Assembly: GCF_014640615.1 (NCBI RefSeq)
Contig: NZ_BMHH01000002.1
Span: 62,001 to 126,000 of the forward strand
From: Paramesorhizobium endophyticum
GTDB taxonomy: Bacteria > Pseudomonadota > Alphaproteobacteria > Rhizobiales > Rhizobiaceae
Reading direction: 5' to 3'
DNA length: 64,000 bases
Shown piece after piece: positions 41,283 through 51,120 of the stretch. A model generated the notes under the pieces. That model searched no databases and was not told where the DNA came from. It saw only the letters and a list, made by a program, of their open reading frames with translations. Every line of letters starts with the position of its first letter. The stretch's first letter is position 1. The position numbers were made by a program, and so were the translations under genes.

Positions 41283-43106
41283 ATGTGTGGCATTATCGGG
41301 ATCGTCGGCGAGAAACCTGCGGCACCGCGTCTGGTCGATGCGTTGAAGCGGCTCGAATATCGCGGCTATGATTCGGCTGGCGTCGCCACGCTGGAAGGCG
41401 GCGCGCTCGACCGCCGCCGCGCCGAGGGCAAGCTCGTCAATCTGGAAAAGCGCCTTGCCGACGATCCGCTTGACGGCACCATCGGCATCGGCCACACCCG
41501 CTGGGCGACTCACGGCGCGCCCACCGAGCGCAACGCCCATCCCCACACCACCCCGAAGCTCGCCATCGTCCACAACGGCATTATCGAGAATTTCGCCGAA
41601 TTGCGCGCCGATCTCGAAGCCGATGGTTATGAGTTCCAGACCGACACCGACACCGAGGCCGTGGCGCATCTGGTGACGCGCGAGCTCGACCGCGGCAAGA
41701 CGCCGGTAGACGCCGTGCGCGAGAGCCTGCCGAAGCTCAAGGGCGCTTTCTCGCTGGCCTTCCTCTTTGTGGGCGAGAACGATCTCCTGATCGGCGCGCG
41801 TCGCGGCTCCCCGCTCGCGGTCGGCTACGGCGAAGGCGAAATGTTCTTCGGCTCCGACGCCATCGCGCTGGCTCCCTTCACCGACACGGTCAGCTATCTG
41901 GAAGAGGGTGACTGGGCGGTCCTGACGCGTAACAGCGCCGTCATCTATGACGAAACCGGCAAGGAAGTGTCCCGCCCGGTCAGGAAAACTGCGGGCAGCG
42001 CCTTTCTCGTCAGCAAGGGCAACCACCGCCATTTCATGGAAAAGGAAATCCACGAGCAGCCGGAAGTCATCTCCCATACGCTCGCCCATTATCTCGATTT
42101 CACCAATGGCCGGGTGCGGCTGGAGAATATTCCGGTCGATTTCTCGAAGATCAACCGGCTGGCGATTTCCGCTTGCGGCACTGCCTTCTATGCCGCGTCC
42201 ATCGGCAAATACTGGTTCGAGCAGATCGCGCGCATGCCTGTTGATATCGATATCGCCTCCGAGTTCCGTTACCGCGAAATGCCGCTGTCGAAGGACACGC
42301 TGGCGCTCTTCGTCTCGCAGTCGGGCGAAACCGCCGACACGCTGGCGAGCTTGCGCTATTGCAGGGCTGAGGGCCTCAAGATCGCATCCATCGTCAATGT
42401 GAAGGAATCGACGATTGCACGGGAATCGGACGTCACCTTCCCGACCCTGGCCGGCCCGGAAGTGGGGGTTGCCTCCACGAAAGCCTTCACCTGCCAGCTT
42501 TCCGTCCTCGCCGCGCTCGCCATCGCAGCGGGCAGGGCGCGCGGAACGATCGACGAGCAGGAAGAGGCGCGATTTGTCCGCTATCTGTCGGAAGTGCCGC
42601 GTTTCGCAAACGATGTTCTAAAGCTCTCGCCGCAAGTCGAGGCGGTCTGCCGCGAGCTGATGCTGGTCAAGCACGCGCTTTATTTGGGACGCGGCACGAG
42701 CTTCCCCCTCGCGATGGAAGGCGCGCTGAAGCTGAAGGAGATCTCCTACATCCACGCCGAAGGCTACGCGGCGGGTGAGCTCAAGCACGGCCCCATCGCT
42801 CTCATCGACGACACCATGCCCGTCATCGTCATCGCGCCGCATGACAAGCTCTATGAAAAGACCGTTTCCAACATGCAGGAAGTGGCGGCGCGCGGCGGTC
42901 GGATCATCCTGATTACCAATGCCAAGGGCGCCGCAGAAACGGGCATAAAGACACTCGACACCATCATCCTGCCCGACATGCCGGACCTGATCGCGCCGCT
43001 GATCTACGCCCTGCCGGTGCAGATGCTCGCCTACCACACTGCCGTCTTCATGGGCACGGATGTGGACCAGCCGCGCAATCTGGCGAAGTCGGTGACGGTG
43101 GAGTAA
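41283..43106 (+). CDS. glmS: Glutamine-fructose-6-phosphate aminotransferase
   Basis: 607 residues. Cys2 in the opening MCGIIGIVGE is the glutaminase nucleophile after Met removal; TRWATHGAPTERNAHPH is the glutamine-binding loop. Two SIS domains follow (SACGTAFYAASIGKYWFEQI and SQSGETADTLASLRYCR; GRGTSFPLAMEGALKLKEIS), and the end is DQPRNLAKSVTVE. It converts fructose 6-phosphate and glutamine to glucosamine 6-phosphate, the entry step of hexosamine synthesis. AAGGAA lies before the ATG. Confidence 0.98.
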   Translation: MCGIIGIVGEKPAAPRLVDALKRLEYRGYDSAGVATLEGGALDRRRAEGKLVNLEKRLADDPLDGTIGIGHTRWATHGAPTERNAHPHTTPKLAIVHNGIIENFAELRADLEADGYEFQTDTDTEAVAHLVTRELDRGKTPVDAVRESLPKLKGAFSLAFLFVGENDLLIGARRGSPLAVGYGEGEMFFGSDAIALAPFTDTVSYLEEGDWAVLTRNSAVIYDETGKEVSRPVRKTAGSAFLVSKGNHRHFMEKEIHEQPEVISHTLAHYLDFTNGRVRLENIPVDFSKINRLAISACGTAFYAASIGKYWFEQIARMPVDIDIASEFRYREMPLSKDTLALFVSQSGETADTLASLRYCRAEGLKIASIVNVKESTIARESDVTFPTLAGPEVGVASTKAFTCQLSVLAALAIAAGRARGTIDEQEEARFVRYLSEVPRFANDVLKLSPQVEAVCRELMLVKHALYLGRGTSFPLAMEGALKLKEISYIHAEGYAAGELKHGPIALIDDTMPVIVIAPHDKLYEKTVSNMQEVAARGGRIILITNAKGAAETGIKTLDTIILPDMPDLIAPLIYALPVQMLAYHTAVFMGTDVDQPRNLAKSVTVE

Positions 43107-43176
43107 GGGCATTGAGAAGGAGTGGTAATTCCTGTGTCTCGATGATAGGCTTTATCCTCTGGAAATAGGTGCTCCC

Positions 43177-43374
43177 ATGCGTACAACCCTTGCATTGGAC
43201 GACGCCTTGGTTGCCAAGGCACAAGCCATAACCGGCCTGGAAGAAAAATCGGCGCTTGTTGAAGAAGCGCTGAAGGCATTGATCGAGCGGGAAAGCGCGC
43301 GGCAGCTCGCCAGGCTTGGGGGCACCGAGCCGGATATGGCCGTTCCGCCGCGCCGTCGCTTTACGCCTCAATAG
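43177..43374 (+). CDS. vapB: VapB-type antitoxin (DUF2191 type)
   Basis: 65 residues with a ribbon-helix-helix-like N terminus (MRTTLALDDALVAKAQAITG) and the motif EEKSALVEEALKALIERESA. The C-terminal tail with RRRFTPQ would wrap its partner toxin. The toxin gene starts 6 bases later. It is inserted between glmS and recG. Confidence 0.87.
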   Translation: MRTTLALDDALVAKAQAITGLEEKSALVEEALKALIERESARQLARLGGTEPDMAVPPRRRFTPQ

Positions 43375-43380
43375 TTCGCC

Positions 43381-43749
43381 ATGCTTCTGGTGGACACGTC
43401 GGTCTGGATAGATCATTTCCGCAAGGAAGATGCTGGCCTGCTTCGTCATTTGACGAATTGGAACGTATGCGCGCATCCCTTTGTCATCGGCGAATTGGCT
43501 TTGGGACACTTGCGCCAGCGCACAGTAATCCTTGATCGTCTTCGTGGTCTGCCCAAGATTGCGGCGGCCCCCGATGAAAAAGTTTCGCAAATGATTGAGG
43601 ATCAATCCCTTCAAGGGCTTGGCATAGGTTATGTGGATGCCCATTTGCTGACCGCCGCGAAGCTATCGCCGGGCACGCTGATCTGGACACGCGACAAGCG
43701 GTTGGCAGCGGTCGCTTCGAAATTGCAACTGAACGCTAACCCGCCATAG
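43381..43749 (+). CDS. vapC: VapC-type PIN-domain ribonuclease toxin
   Basis: 122 residues; the four PIN acidic residues are Asp5 (LVDTSVWID), Glu38 (IGELALG), Asp86 (GYVDAHLL) and Asp105 (TRDKRL). VapC toxins cleave tRNA or rRNA. It pairs with the preceding antitoxin and ends 5 bases before the recG stop on the other strand. Confidence 0.92.
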   Translation: MLLVDTSVWIDHFRKEDAGLLRHLTNWNVCAHPFVIGELALGHLRQRTVILDRLRGLPKIAAAPDEKVSQMIEDQSLQGLGIGYVDAHLLTAAKLSPGTLIWTRDKRLAAVASKLQLNANPP

Positions 43750-43754
43750 CGCCT

Positions 43755-45863
43755 TCACCCCGCCCGTAGCAACCGAACCGCCTCATCGCGCCCGAACAGA
43801 TAGAGCAGCAGCCGTAGCGCCGCGCCGCGTTCGCTTGCCAAGTCGGGATCACGTTCCAGAATAAGCCGGGCGTCCTTGCGGGCGATTTCCAATAGGTCGC
43901 CATGCACTTCGATGGAGGCGAGGCGGAAGCCGGGGGTGCCTGATTGCCGCGTGCCCAGCAGTTCGCCTTCGCCGCGCAGCTTCAAATCTTCTTCCGCGAT
44001 GCGAAAGCCGTCTTCCGTCTCACGCATGACCTGAAGCCTCGCGCGGGAAACTTCCCCGAGCGGGCCTTTATAAAGCAGCAGGCAGGTGGAAGGCTTGTCG
44101 CCGCGCCCCACGCGCCCGCGCAATTGGTGCAATTGCGCGAGGCCGAAGCGCTCGGCGTGTTCTATGACGATGACGGTGGCATCAGGCACATCCACGCCCA
44201 CCTCGATGACGGTGGTGGCGATGAGAATGCGCGTTTCGCCCTGCTTGAAGGCGCGCATCGCCTCGTCCTTTTCTGCGCCGCTCATCCGTCCATGGATGAG
44301 GCCGATCCGATTGCCGAAAATGGGTTGCAGCGACTGGAAGCGTTCTTCGGCGGAGGTGAGTTCGACAACCTCCGATTCCTCCACCAGCGGGCAGATCCAG
44401 TAAATCTTTTGCCCATCCGCGATGGCCGCGCGCATCCGCTCGACCAACTCGTCCATCCGCTCCATGGGTATGGTGGCGGTGGTGATGGGACGCCGCCCGG
44501 CCGGCTTTTCGGTGAGCTTGGAGACATCCATGTCGCCGAACGCCGTCAACACCAGCGTGCGCGGAATAGGCGTGGCCGTCATGACAAGCATGTCCGGCGC
44601 AGTACCCTTCGCCGTCAATTGCAGGCGCTGGTGAACCCCGAATCGGTGCTGCTCATCGATGATGGTCAGCACCAGGTCGTGATACTCGACCTTCTCCTGA
44701 AAAAGCGCGTGCGTGCCGATGATGATGTCGATCTCGCCGCTTTTGAGGTTATCGAGAATATGCTGGCGCTCGCGCCCTTTCTCGCGGCCCGTCAGCAATG
44801 CGGCCCTCAGCCCCGCCCTTTCCGCAATAGGTGCGATGGTGGCGTAGTGCTGCCGCGCCAGCACCTCCGTCGGGGCCATCAGCGCCGATTGGCCGCCAGC
44901 TTCCGCTGCATGGGCCATGGCGAGGAGGCCCACTACAGTCTTGCCCGATCCGACATCGCCCTGCAGCAGGCGCAGCATCCGTTCGGGTTTCTTGAGATCG
45001 GCAATGATATCCTCGACGGCCTTCTTCTGGCTGCTGGTCAGCGAATAGGGCAGGGCCTCCAGCACTTGCTCCACCAGTTTCCCATCCCCGCTGAGCGTCC
45101 TGCCGGAGAGTTTTCGCGTTTTCAGCCGCACCAGCGCCAGCGCAAGCTGCCCGGCGAGAAATTCGTCATAGGCAAGCCGCCGACGCGCCGGGCTTGTCTG
45201 ATCGATATCGGCGGGATCTTCCGGCTGATGCAGGATGTTGAGTGCCTCGACATGGCCGGGAAGCTGCTCGCGCACAAGTAGGGCCGGGTCGATCCATTCG
45301 GGGAAGGGCGGAACGCGCGTCAACGCCTCCCTGATGGCGCGCGTCAGCGTCTTGGGGGATAGCCCTGCGGTCAGCGGATAGACCGGCTCGACCAACGGCA
45401 GCGCCGCTGCATCCGCAACGCTGGCGATATGGTCCGGATGCACCATCGAGGCGCGGCCATTGAACCATTCCATCCGGCCCGAGACGATGATCGTCTCGCC
45501 CACCGGCATGGTCTTCTCCAGCCATGGCATTTGCGCATGAAAAAAGACGAGCCCGATTTCGCCCGTCTCGTCATGACAGAAGACGCGATGCGGAACATTG
45601 TTCCGCCCCTTTGGCGCAGGCTGGTGGCGGTCGACCCGCACCTCCAGCGTCACGATCGCTCCCTCTTGCGCGAACGCAATGCCGGGCCGGTTGCGACGGT
45701 CGATGATGCTGTGCGGCGGCAGGAAGAGAAGCTGGCCGATGCGCGGCTCGGTGCTCAGCCCCTCCGTTCCCAAAAGCTTCGCCAAAAGCGCGGTCACTTT
45801 CGGCCCGACGCCGGAAAGCGATTGGACGGAGGCAAAGAGCGGATCGAGCAGAGACGGGCGCAT
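43755..45863 (-). CDS. recG: ATP-dependent DNA helicase RecG
   Basis: 702 residues. The N-terminal wedge domain has LFFLPPHSIIDRR and an OB fold; the motor has Walker A GDVGSGKTVVGLLAM, the DExH-type motif IIDEQHRFGVHQR, TATPIPRTL, and the C-terminal helicase motif VGRGDKPSTCLLLY. RecG reverses stalled forks and processes recombination intermediates, docking on the SSB tail. The start at 45863 (MRPSLLDPLF) was preferred to 45968, as residues upstream are unlike the family. Confidence 0.95.
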   Translation of the reverse strand: MRPSLLDPLFASVQSLSGVGPKVTALLAKLLGTEGLSTEPRIGQLLFLPPHSIIDRRNRPGIAFAQEGAIVTLEVRVDRHQPAPKGRNNVPHRVFCHDETGEIGLVFFHAQMPWLEKTMPVGETIIVSGRMEWFNGRASMVHPDHIASVADAAALPLVEPVYPLTAGLSPKTLTRAIREALTRVPPFPEWIDPALLVREQLPGHVEALNILHQPEDPADIDQTSPARRRLAYDEFLAGQLALALVRLKTRKLSGRTLSGDGKLVEQVLEALPYSLTSSQKKAVEDIIADLKKPERMLRLLQGDVGSGKTVVGLLAMAHAAEAGGQSALMAPTEVLARQHYATIAPIAERAGLRAALLTGREKGRERQHILDNLKSGEIDIIIGTHALFQEKVEYHDLVLTIIDEQHRFGVHQRLQLTAKGTAPDMLVMTATPIPRTLVLTAFGDMDVSKLTEKPAGRRPITTATIPMERMDELVERMRAAIADGQKIYWICPLVEESEVVELTSAEERFQSLQPIFGNRIGLIHGRMSGAEKDEAMRAFKQGETRILIATTVIEVGVDVPDATVIVIEHAERFGLAQLHQLRGRVGRGDKPSTCLLLYKGPLGEVSRARLQVMRETEDGFRIAEEDLKLRGEGELLGTRQSGTPGFRLASIEVHGDLLEIARKDARLILERDPDLASERGAALRLLLYLFGRDEAVRLLRAG

Positions 45864-45985
45864 AAGTTGACCTTTACCGCGTTCGTTATGCCTTGCAAGG
45901 CTGACAGAACCGTCATCCCGCGCTATATGCACGGCAACCCCTTTCCCGCTTATGATTTTGAGCGGCAATCAAGAGAGACAAGACT

Positions 45986-46273
45986 ATGACGGGCAGCACG
46001 TTGCAAAGCGCTGATCTCGACCCACGGCGGCGCAAGCTTCTATTCCGCTCCTGGCATCGGGGCATGCGCGAGACGGATCTGATCCTGGGCCAATATGCCG
46101 ATGCGCATATCGCGGGAATGTCCGACCCAACGCTCGATGAATATGAGCGGCTGCTGGAAGTGCTCGACCGCGACATCCTGAAATGGGTGACGGGCGAGGA
46201 CGCGACGCCGCCTGAATACGACACGCCGCTTTTCCGCGACATCATCGCCTTCCGTCAAAGAATGCAGTTTTAA
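45986..46273 (+). CDS. sdhE: Succinate dehydrogenase assembly factor SdhE
   Basis: 95 residues, DUF339. The motif LLFRSWHRGMRETDLILGQY contains the conserved RG pair needed for covalent FAD attachment to SdhA; YERLLEVLDRDILKWVTG completes the five-helix bundle. Placement between recG and mfd is common in Hyphomicrobiales. mfd follows 11 bases later and may be co-transcribed. Confidence 0.93.
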   Translation: MTGSTLQSADLDPRRRKLLFRSWHRGMRETDLILGQYADAHIAGMSDPTLDEYERLLEVLDRDILKWVTGEDATPPEYDTPLFRDIIAFRQRMQF

Positions 46274-46284
46274 GACTGAGAATC

Positions 46285-49200
46285 ATGCCTGTTTTCTCGA
46301 AACTCGGACTGAAACTCGGCTCTGCGCGCCATATCGTCATCGATGGCGTGGCGGATGGGTATGAAGCATTCGCCCTTGCGCGCATCGTCGAGGAATTGGG
46401 TGAGGGCGGCCCGGTCCTCTTCATCGTGCGCGATAGTCAGCGCGCCGCAGACATTGAGCAGGTGCTCGGCTTCGTCAGGCCTGAGCTTCCGGTGCTGAAC
46501 TTCCCCGCCTGGGATTGCCTGCCCTATGACCGCGTTTCGCCGGGGGCCGATGCGGCCGCCCGCCGCCTGACCGCCATGGCCGGCATGGCGGCGCTGGTGG
46601 CGAAGAAGCACCCGGGCGTGATTCTCGCCACCGCCAATGCCGCCTTGCAGAAGCTGCCGCCGCGCGAGGCCATTGCGGAGCAGGTCTTCGTCGCACGCCC
46701 CGGCAACCGCGTCGATATGAACGAGCTGGCGCAGCGGCTGGAGCGCAACGGCTTCGAGCGCGTCTCTACCGTGCGCGATGTCGGCGAGTTTGCTGTGCGC
46801 GGCGGTATTCTCGATCTCTATGCGCCGGGCGCGGAGGAACCGCTCCGCCTCGATTTCTTCGGCGACACGCTGGAAACGATTCGCGCCTTCGACCCCGCCT
46901 CGCAGCGCACCACCGGCACCCGCACGGAATTCTCGCTCCAGCCGATGAGCGAGGTGACGCTGTTGCCCGATGCGATCAGCCGCTTCCGTACCAACTATAT
47001 CCAGTCCTTCGGCGCGCCCTCGCGCGACGACGCGCTCTATCAGGCAATCACCGAAGGCCGCCGCTTCGCCGGTATGGAGCATTGGCTGCCGCTCTTTTAT
47101 GATAAGCTCGAAACGGTCTTCGACCATGCAGGCAACATGCCTGTTGTCTTCGACCATCTGGCCCATGAGGCGATGGCTGAGCGGCACAAGATGGTGCTTG
47201 ACCATTACGAGGCGCGTAAGCGGCAGGCGGAAGGCAAGGAGCCGGGCGACGCCGTGCCCTATAAGCCGGTTGCACCGTCGACGCTGTATCTCTCGCCCGA
47301 GGCGGTGGAGCGTGCCGCTGCAGGCGCCGGTGTCCGCATCGATCTGACGCCCTTCGAGCAGCCCGATATGCCGGGGCGGCTTCTCATCCACGCCAACGCT
47401 CATAAGGGCCGCAATTTCGCCGAGGAGCGCGCCCAGCAGGACGTCAACCTCTTCGAGCGCGTGGTGGATTATCTTGGCAAGCTGCGTGCGGACGGCAAAA
47501 AAGTCCTGCTCGCCGCCTGGAGCGAGGGCTCGCTTGACCGCCTGATGCAGGTGCTGGCCGAGCATGGGCTCGAAAAGATCGAGACGGTGCAGAACCTCTC
47601 CACCGTCAAGGCGCTGTCGCGCGACAAGATCACCGCCACGGTGCTCTTCATCGAAAGCGGCTTCGACGCGGGCGACCTCGTGGTGGTCGCCGAGCAGGAC
47701 ATTCTGGGCGACCGACTTGTGCGCCACTCCAAGCGCCGCAAGCGCGACCGCGATTTCATCAGCGAGGCCGGGTCGTTGGCGGCGGGCGATATCGTCGTGC
47801 ATGTCGATCATGGCATCGGCCGTTTCGTCGGGCTCAAGACCATCACAGCGGCGGGTGCGCCGCATGATTGTCTGGAAATCCACTATGCAGGCGATGACCG
47901 CCTGTTCCTGCCGGTGGAGAATATCGAGCTTCTGTCCCGCTATGGCTCGGAAGGCTCGGACGCCGTACTGGACAAGCTTGGCGGCGGTGCATGGCAGGCG
48001 CGCAAGGCCAAGCTCAAGAAGCAGCTTCTGGCCATTGCCGGTCATCTCATTCGTATTGCGGCCGAGCGGCAGATGCGCGGCGCGCCGGTGTTGACCCCGC
48101 CCGATGGCGTCTATGGCGAGTTCGCCGCGCGCTTCCCCTATGACGAGACCGACGACCAGCTTTCAGCCATCGAAGCGGTGTTCGACGATCTAGCAGAGGG
48201 CAAGCCGATGGACCGCTTGATCTGCGGCGATGTCGGCTTCGGCAAGACGGAAGTGGCGCTGCGCGCGGCTTTCGTCGCGGCGCTGAACGGCTATCAGGTG
48301 GCGGTGGTGGTGCCGACCACCCTCTTGTCGCGCCAGCATTTCAAGACCTTTTCCAACCGCTTCCATGGGTTGCCCATCAATGTCGCCCATGCCTCGCGCC
48401 TCGTGAACGCCAAGGAACTTGCCCAGACCAAGAAGGACGTGGCCGAAGGCAAGGTCGATATCGTCGTCGGCACCCATGCGCTGCTGGGGCAGGGGATCAA
48501 GTTCAACAATCTGGGTCTGCTTATCATCGATGAGGAGCAGCATTTCGGCGTCAAGCACAAGGAGCGGCTGAAAGAGCTGAAGTCGGATATCCATGTGCTG
48601 ACGCTTTCGGCGACTCCCATTCCGCGCACCCTGCAACTGGCGCTGACCGGCGTGCGCGAGCTTTCGCTCATCACCACCCCGCCGGTGGACCGCATGGCGG
48701 TGCGCACCTTCGTCTCGCCCTTCGACCCGCTGGTTATTCGCGAAACGCTGCTGCGCGAGCGCTATCGCGGCGGGCATAGCTTCTATGTCGTCCCGCGCAT
48801 CGCCGATCTGGCGGAAGTGAAGGAATTCCTCGACAGTCATGTGCCGGAGCTGAAGGTCGCCGTTGCCCATGGCCAGATGCCGCCGGGTGAACTCGACGAC
48901 ATCATGAATGCCTTCTACGACGGCCAGTACGACGTGCTGCTCTCGACGACAATCGTCGAATCCGGCCTCGATATCCCCACGGCCAACACGCTCATCATCC
49001 ACCGCGCCGATATGTTCGGCCTGTCGCAGCTATACCAGCTGCGTGGACGCGTGGGACGTTCGAAGGTGCGCGCCTTCGCGCTCTTCACCCTGCCCCCGAA
49101 CAAGATGCTGACGCCCAATGCCGAGCGCCGCCTGAAAGTGCTGCAATCGCTCGACACGCTGGGCGCGGGCTTCCAGCTTGCCAGCCATGACATGGACATT

Positions 49201-49782
49201 CGCGGCGCGGGCAATCTTCTGGGCGAAGAACAATCCGGCCACATCAAGGAAGTCGGCTTCGAGCTTTACCAGCAGATGCTGGAAGAGGCCGTGGCTGAAT
49301 TGAAAGGCACTGGCGAAGTGGAAGACGCGCACTGGTCGCCACAGATTTCCATTGGTACGGCGGTGATGATCCCCGAATCCTACGTGCCGGATCTGCAATT
49401 GCGGCTTGGCCTCTACCGCCGCCTCGCTGATCTGGAGCAGCCGCAGGAGATTGACGGCTTCGGCGCGGAACTCATCGACCGCTTCGGCCCGCTGCCGGAG
49501 GAAGTGCAGCATCTGCTCAAGATCGTCTTCATCAAGGCGCTCTGCCGCAAGGCCAATGTCGAGAAGCTCGACGCCGGGCCGAAGGGCGCAGTCATCCAGT
49601 TCCGCAACAAGACCTTCCCGAACCCGGCGGCGCTGGTGAAAATGATCGGCGAGCAGGGCTCCATGGCGAAGATCCGTCCGGATCAGGGCATTGTCTTCAT
49701 CCGCGACTGGCCGACGCCGGAGAAGCGGTTGAACGGAGCGGCAGTGATCATGACACAACTGGCGAAGATTGCGGTGGGATGA
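46285..49782 (+). CDS. mfd: Transcription-repair coupling factor
   Basis: 1165 residues. It has the UvrB-homology region at the N terminus (FPAWDCLPYDRVSPGADAAA), the RNA-polymerase-interacting domain (VHVDHGIGRFVGLKTI), RecG-like motor motifs (CGDVGFGKTEVALRAAF, IIDEEQHFGVKHKERLK, LSATPIPRTLQL, QLRGRVGRSKVRAFA), and the C-terminal autoinhibitory D7 domain. Mfd pushes stalled RNA polymerase off lesions and recruits UvrA. Length is typical for the family. Confidence 0.97.
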   Translation: MPVFSKLGLKLGSARHIVIDGVADGYEAFALARIVEELGEGGPVLFIVRDSQRAADIEQVLGFVRPELPVLNFPAWDCLPYDRVSPGADAAARRLTAMAGMAALVAKKHPGVILATANAALQKLPPREAIAEQVFVARPGNRVDMNELAQRLERNGFERVSTVRDVGEFAVRGGILDLYAPGAEEPLRLDFFGDTLETIRAFDPASQRTTGTRTEFSLQPMSEVTLLPDAISRFRTNYIQSFGAPSRDDALYQAITEGRRFAGMEHWLPLFYDKLETVFDHAGNMPVVFDHLAHEAMAERHKMVLDHYEARKRQAEGKEPGDAVPYKPVAPSTLYLSPEAVERAAAGAGVRIDLTPFEQPDMPGRLLIHANAHKGRNFAEERAQQDVNLFERVVDYLGKLRADGKKVLLAAWSEGSLDRLMQVLAEHGLEKIETVQNLSTVKALSRDKITATVLFIESGFDAGDLVVVAEQDILGDRLVRHSKRRKRDRDFISEAGSLAAGDIVVHVDHGIGRFVGLKTITAAGAPHDCLEIHYAGDDRLFLPVENIELLSRYGSEGSDAVLDKLGGGAWQARKAKLKKQLLAIAGHLIRIAAERQMRGAPVLTPPDGVYGEFAARFPYDETDDQLSAIEAVFDDLAEGKPMDRLICGDVGFGKTEVALRAAFVAALNGYQVAVVVPTTLLSRQHFKTFSNRFHGLPINVAHASRLVNAKELAQTKKDVAEGKVDIVVGTHALLGQGIKFNNLGLLIIDEEQHFGVKHKERLKELKSDIHVLTLSATPIPRTLQLALTGVRELSLITTPPVDRMAVRTFVSPFDPLVIRETLLRERYRGGHSFYVVPRIADLAEVKEFLDSHVPELKVAVAHGQMPPGELDDIMNAFYDGQYDVLLSTTIVESGLDIPTANTLIIHRADMFGLSQLYQLRGRVGRSKVRAFALFTLPPNKMLTPNAERRLKVLQSLDTLGAGFQLASHDMDIRGAGNLLGEEQSGHIKEVGFELYQQMLEEAVAELKGTGEVEDAHWSPQISIGTAVMIPESYVPDLQLRLGLYRRLADLEQPQEIDGFGAELIDRFGPLPEEVQHLLKIVFIKALCRKANVEKLDAGPKGAVIQFRNKTFPNPAALVKMIGEQGSMAKIRPDQGIVFIRDWPTPEKRLNGAAVIMTQLAKIAVG

Positions 49783-49943
49783 AGGGGAATTTGACTGCAC
49801 CCGATATTGAAGCGTCCGGCAGAATTTTACCCGCAGTGATTGATAAATTTAATTTATCAATGTTGACGTGTATGTATCATTTAGCTATTCTAATGATGCA
49901 AATGATCCATCGTGAAATGTATTTTTTAATTTGGAGTGGGAGT

Positions 49944-50363
49944 ATGTTGAAAGAATATGCATCTGCCCGCTGGGCAAGCTGCCTAGCTTGTATTGGAGTC
50001 CTTTTCGTTGCGGCGGACGGACCAGTAGCGGACGCTGCCGACCTGACAGTTACACAGACTCAGGCACATAGCATCACAGCGTCCCGGTCTCGCGTAATTT
50101 GGGGGCAACCCGTAATATTGACCGCCAATCTTCACAAAAGCGAGGTAAGAGGTTCTGATGTTGGATTCTATGTTGGGTGCAGCCCCGGCGAGCGTTATCT
50201 TGGTTTAGGACAATTTGTGAATGATGGCGTGCAAATCAATATCCATGCAAATCAATTGAGTCTCGGCTCGAACACAATAGGAGTCGAATATTATACTAAA
50301 GATGGGGATTTCACATACTTTTGCACCGAAAATGTAGTCACAGTTCTTCCTGTAACTCAATAA
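49944..50363 (+). CDS. Small secreted Ig-like protein, AT-rich
   Basis: 139 residues with a signal peptide (WASCLACIGVLFVAADGPVA, cleavage near ADA-ADLTV) and an all-beta mature domain that suggests an immunoglobulin-like or bacterial-Ig fold (TVTQTQAHSITASRSRVIWG ... PVILTANLH ... LGSNTIGVEYYTKDGDFTYF). GGAGTGGGAG precedes the ATG. The gene and its upstream 150 bases are noticeably AT-richer than the neighbours, with many TTA/ATA codons, which points to transfer. The start at 49944 was chosen because the longer reading from 49779 would overlap mfd and lacks a leader. No function known. Confidence 0.65.
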   Translation: MLKEYASARWASCLACIGVLFVAADGPVADAADLTVTQTQAHSITASRSRVIWGQPVILTANLHKSEVRGSDVGFYVGCSPGERYLGLGQFVNDGVQINIHANQLSLGSNTIGVEYYTKDGDFTYFCTENVVTVLPVTQ

Positions 50364-50381
50364 CTGGCCCAACTGTGCAAA

Positions 50382-50400
50382 GGGGAGATGAGATCTCCCC
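50382..50400 (-). terminator. Hairpin after the FrnE-type gene
   Basis: GGGGAGAT-GAG-ATCTCCCC. Read on the minus strand, TTT follows the stem directly after the frnE-like stop, and the hairpin lies 19 bases past the stop of the plus-strand secreted protein, so it may serve both. Confidence 0.55.
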
Positions 50401-51072
50401 CTAACGATCCTCCGCCAACCCCGGCTCAAAACCATCCGCAGCCTGCGCGATGGCATCGGCCAGCACTTCCGCCGTCTGTGCGCCCATCACGGCATATTTC
50501 TGGTCGATGATGAAGCAGGGCACGCCGCGCACGCCGATGCGGTGGGCGGTTTCGATTTCTTGTTTCACGCTTTCGCGGTCTGCGTCGGTGGCAAGCAGGC
50601 TCGCTACGATCTGGCCGTCCATGCCGCAGGCCGAAGCTGCATCCACCAGCACCTCATGGTCGCCGATATTGAGGCCTTGCTCGAAATAGAACGAGAAGAG
50701 CTTGCCGACCACCTGATCCTGTGTGTCCGGGCCGGCCTGCGAGGCCCACTGGATGACGCGGTGCGCGTCAAGCGTGTTCGGCATGACCTCGATGGCGTCG
50801 AAATCGAATTCGATGCCGTCTTCCTCGCCAAGCTTGATCAGCTGGTCGTGGATTTCGTCGATGCGCGACTGGCTTGTGAACTTGTCCTTCATATAGGCCT
50901 TGCGGTCCTTGCCGGCGGGCGGAATGCTCGGGTCGAGCTGGAAAGGCCGCCAGCGCACGGCCACGTCCACATCCGGCAGAAGCTCCAGCGCCCGCTCCAG
51001 CCGCTTGCGGCCCAGATAACACCAGGGGCATACCACGTCGGACACGACATCGATGGTGATCTGCCTGTTCAT
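50401..51072 (-). CDS. DsbA-family oxidoreductase (FrnE-like)
   Basis: 223 residues with a thioredoxin fold and the active site Cys15-Pro-Trp-Cys18 (VVCPWCYLG). The helical insertion and the end RIGVRGVPCFIIDQKYAVMG are typical of FrnE/YwbO-type proteins, with the cis-proline in GVPCF. There is no signal peptide, so it probably works in the cytoplasm as a disulphide isomerase in stress or polyketide-type chemistry; the precise role is not known. Confidence 0.9.
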   Translation of the reverse strand: MNRQITIDVVSDVVCPWCYLGRKRLERALELLPDVDVAVRWRPFQLDPSIPPAGKDRKAYMKDKFTSQSRIDEIHDQLIKLGEEDGIEFDFDAIEVMPNTLDAHRVIQWASQAGPDTQDQVVGKLFSFYFEQGLNIGDHEVLVDAASACGMDGQIVASLLATDADRESVKQEIETAHRIGVRGVPCFIIDQKYAVMGAQTAEVLADAIAQAADGFEPGLAEDR

Positions 51073-51120
51073 TATGCCGGTCTCCGATGTTGTTGCTGAT
51101 TCCGGCTTTTCCGGAACGGT

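Noticed and set aside
46270-48045. 591-codon minus-strand frame over mfd
   Set aside because: Antisense shadow of mfd.
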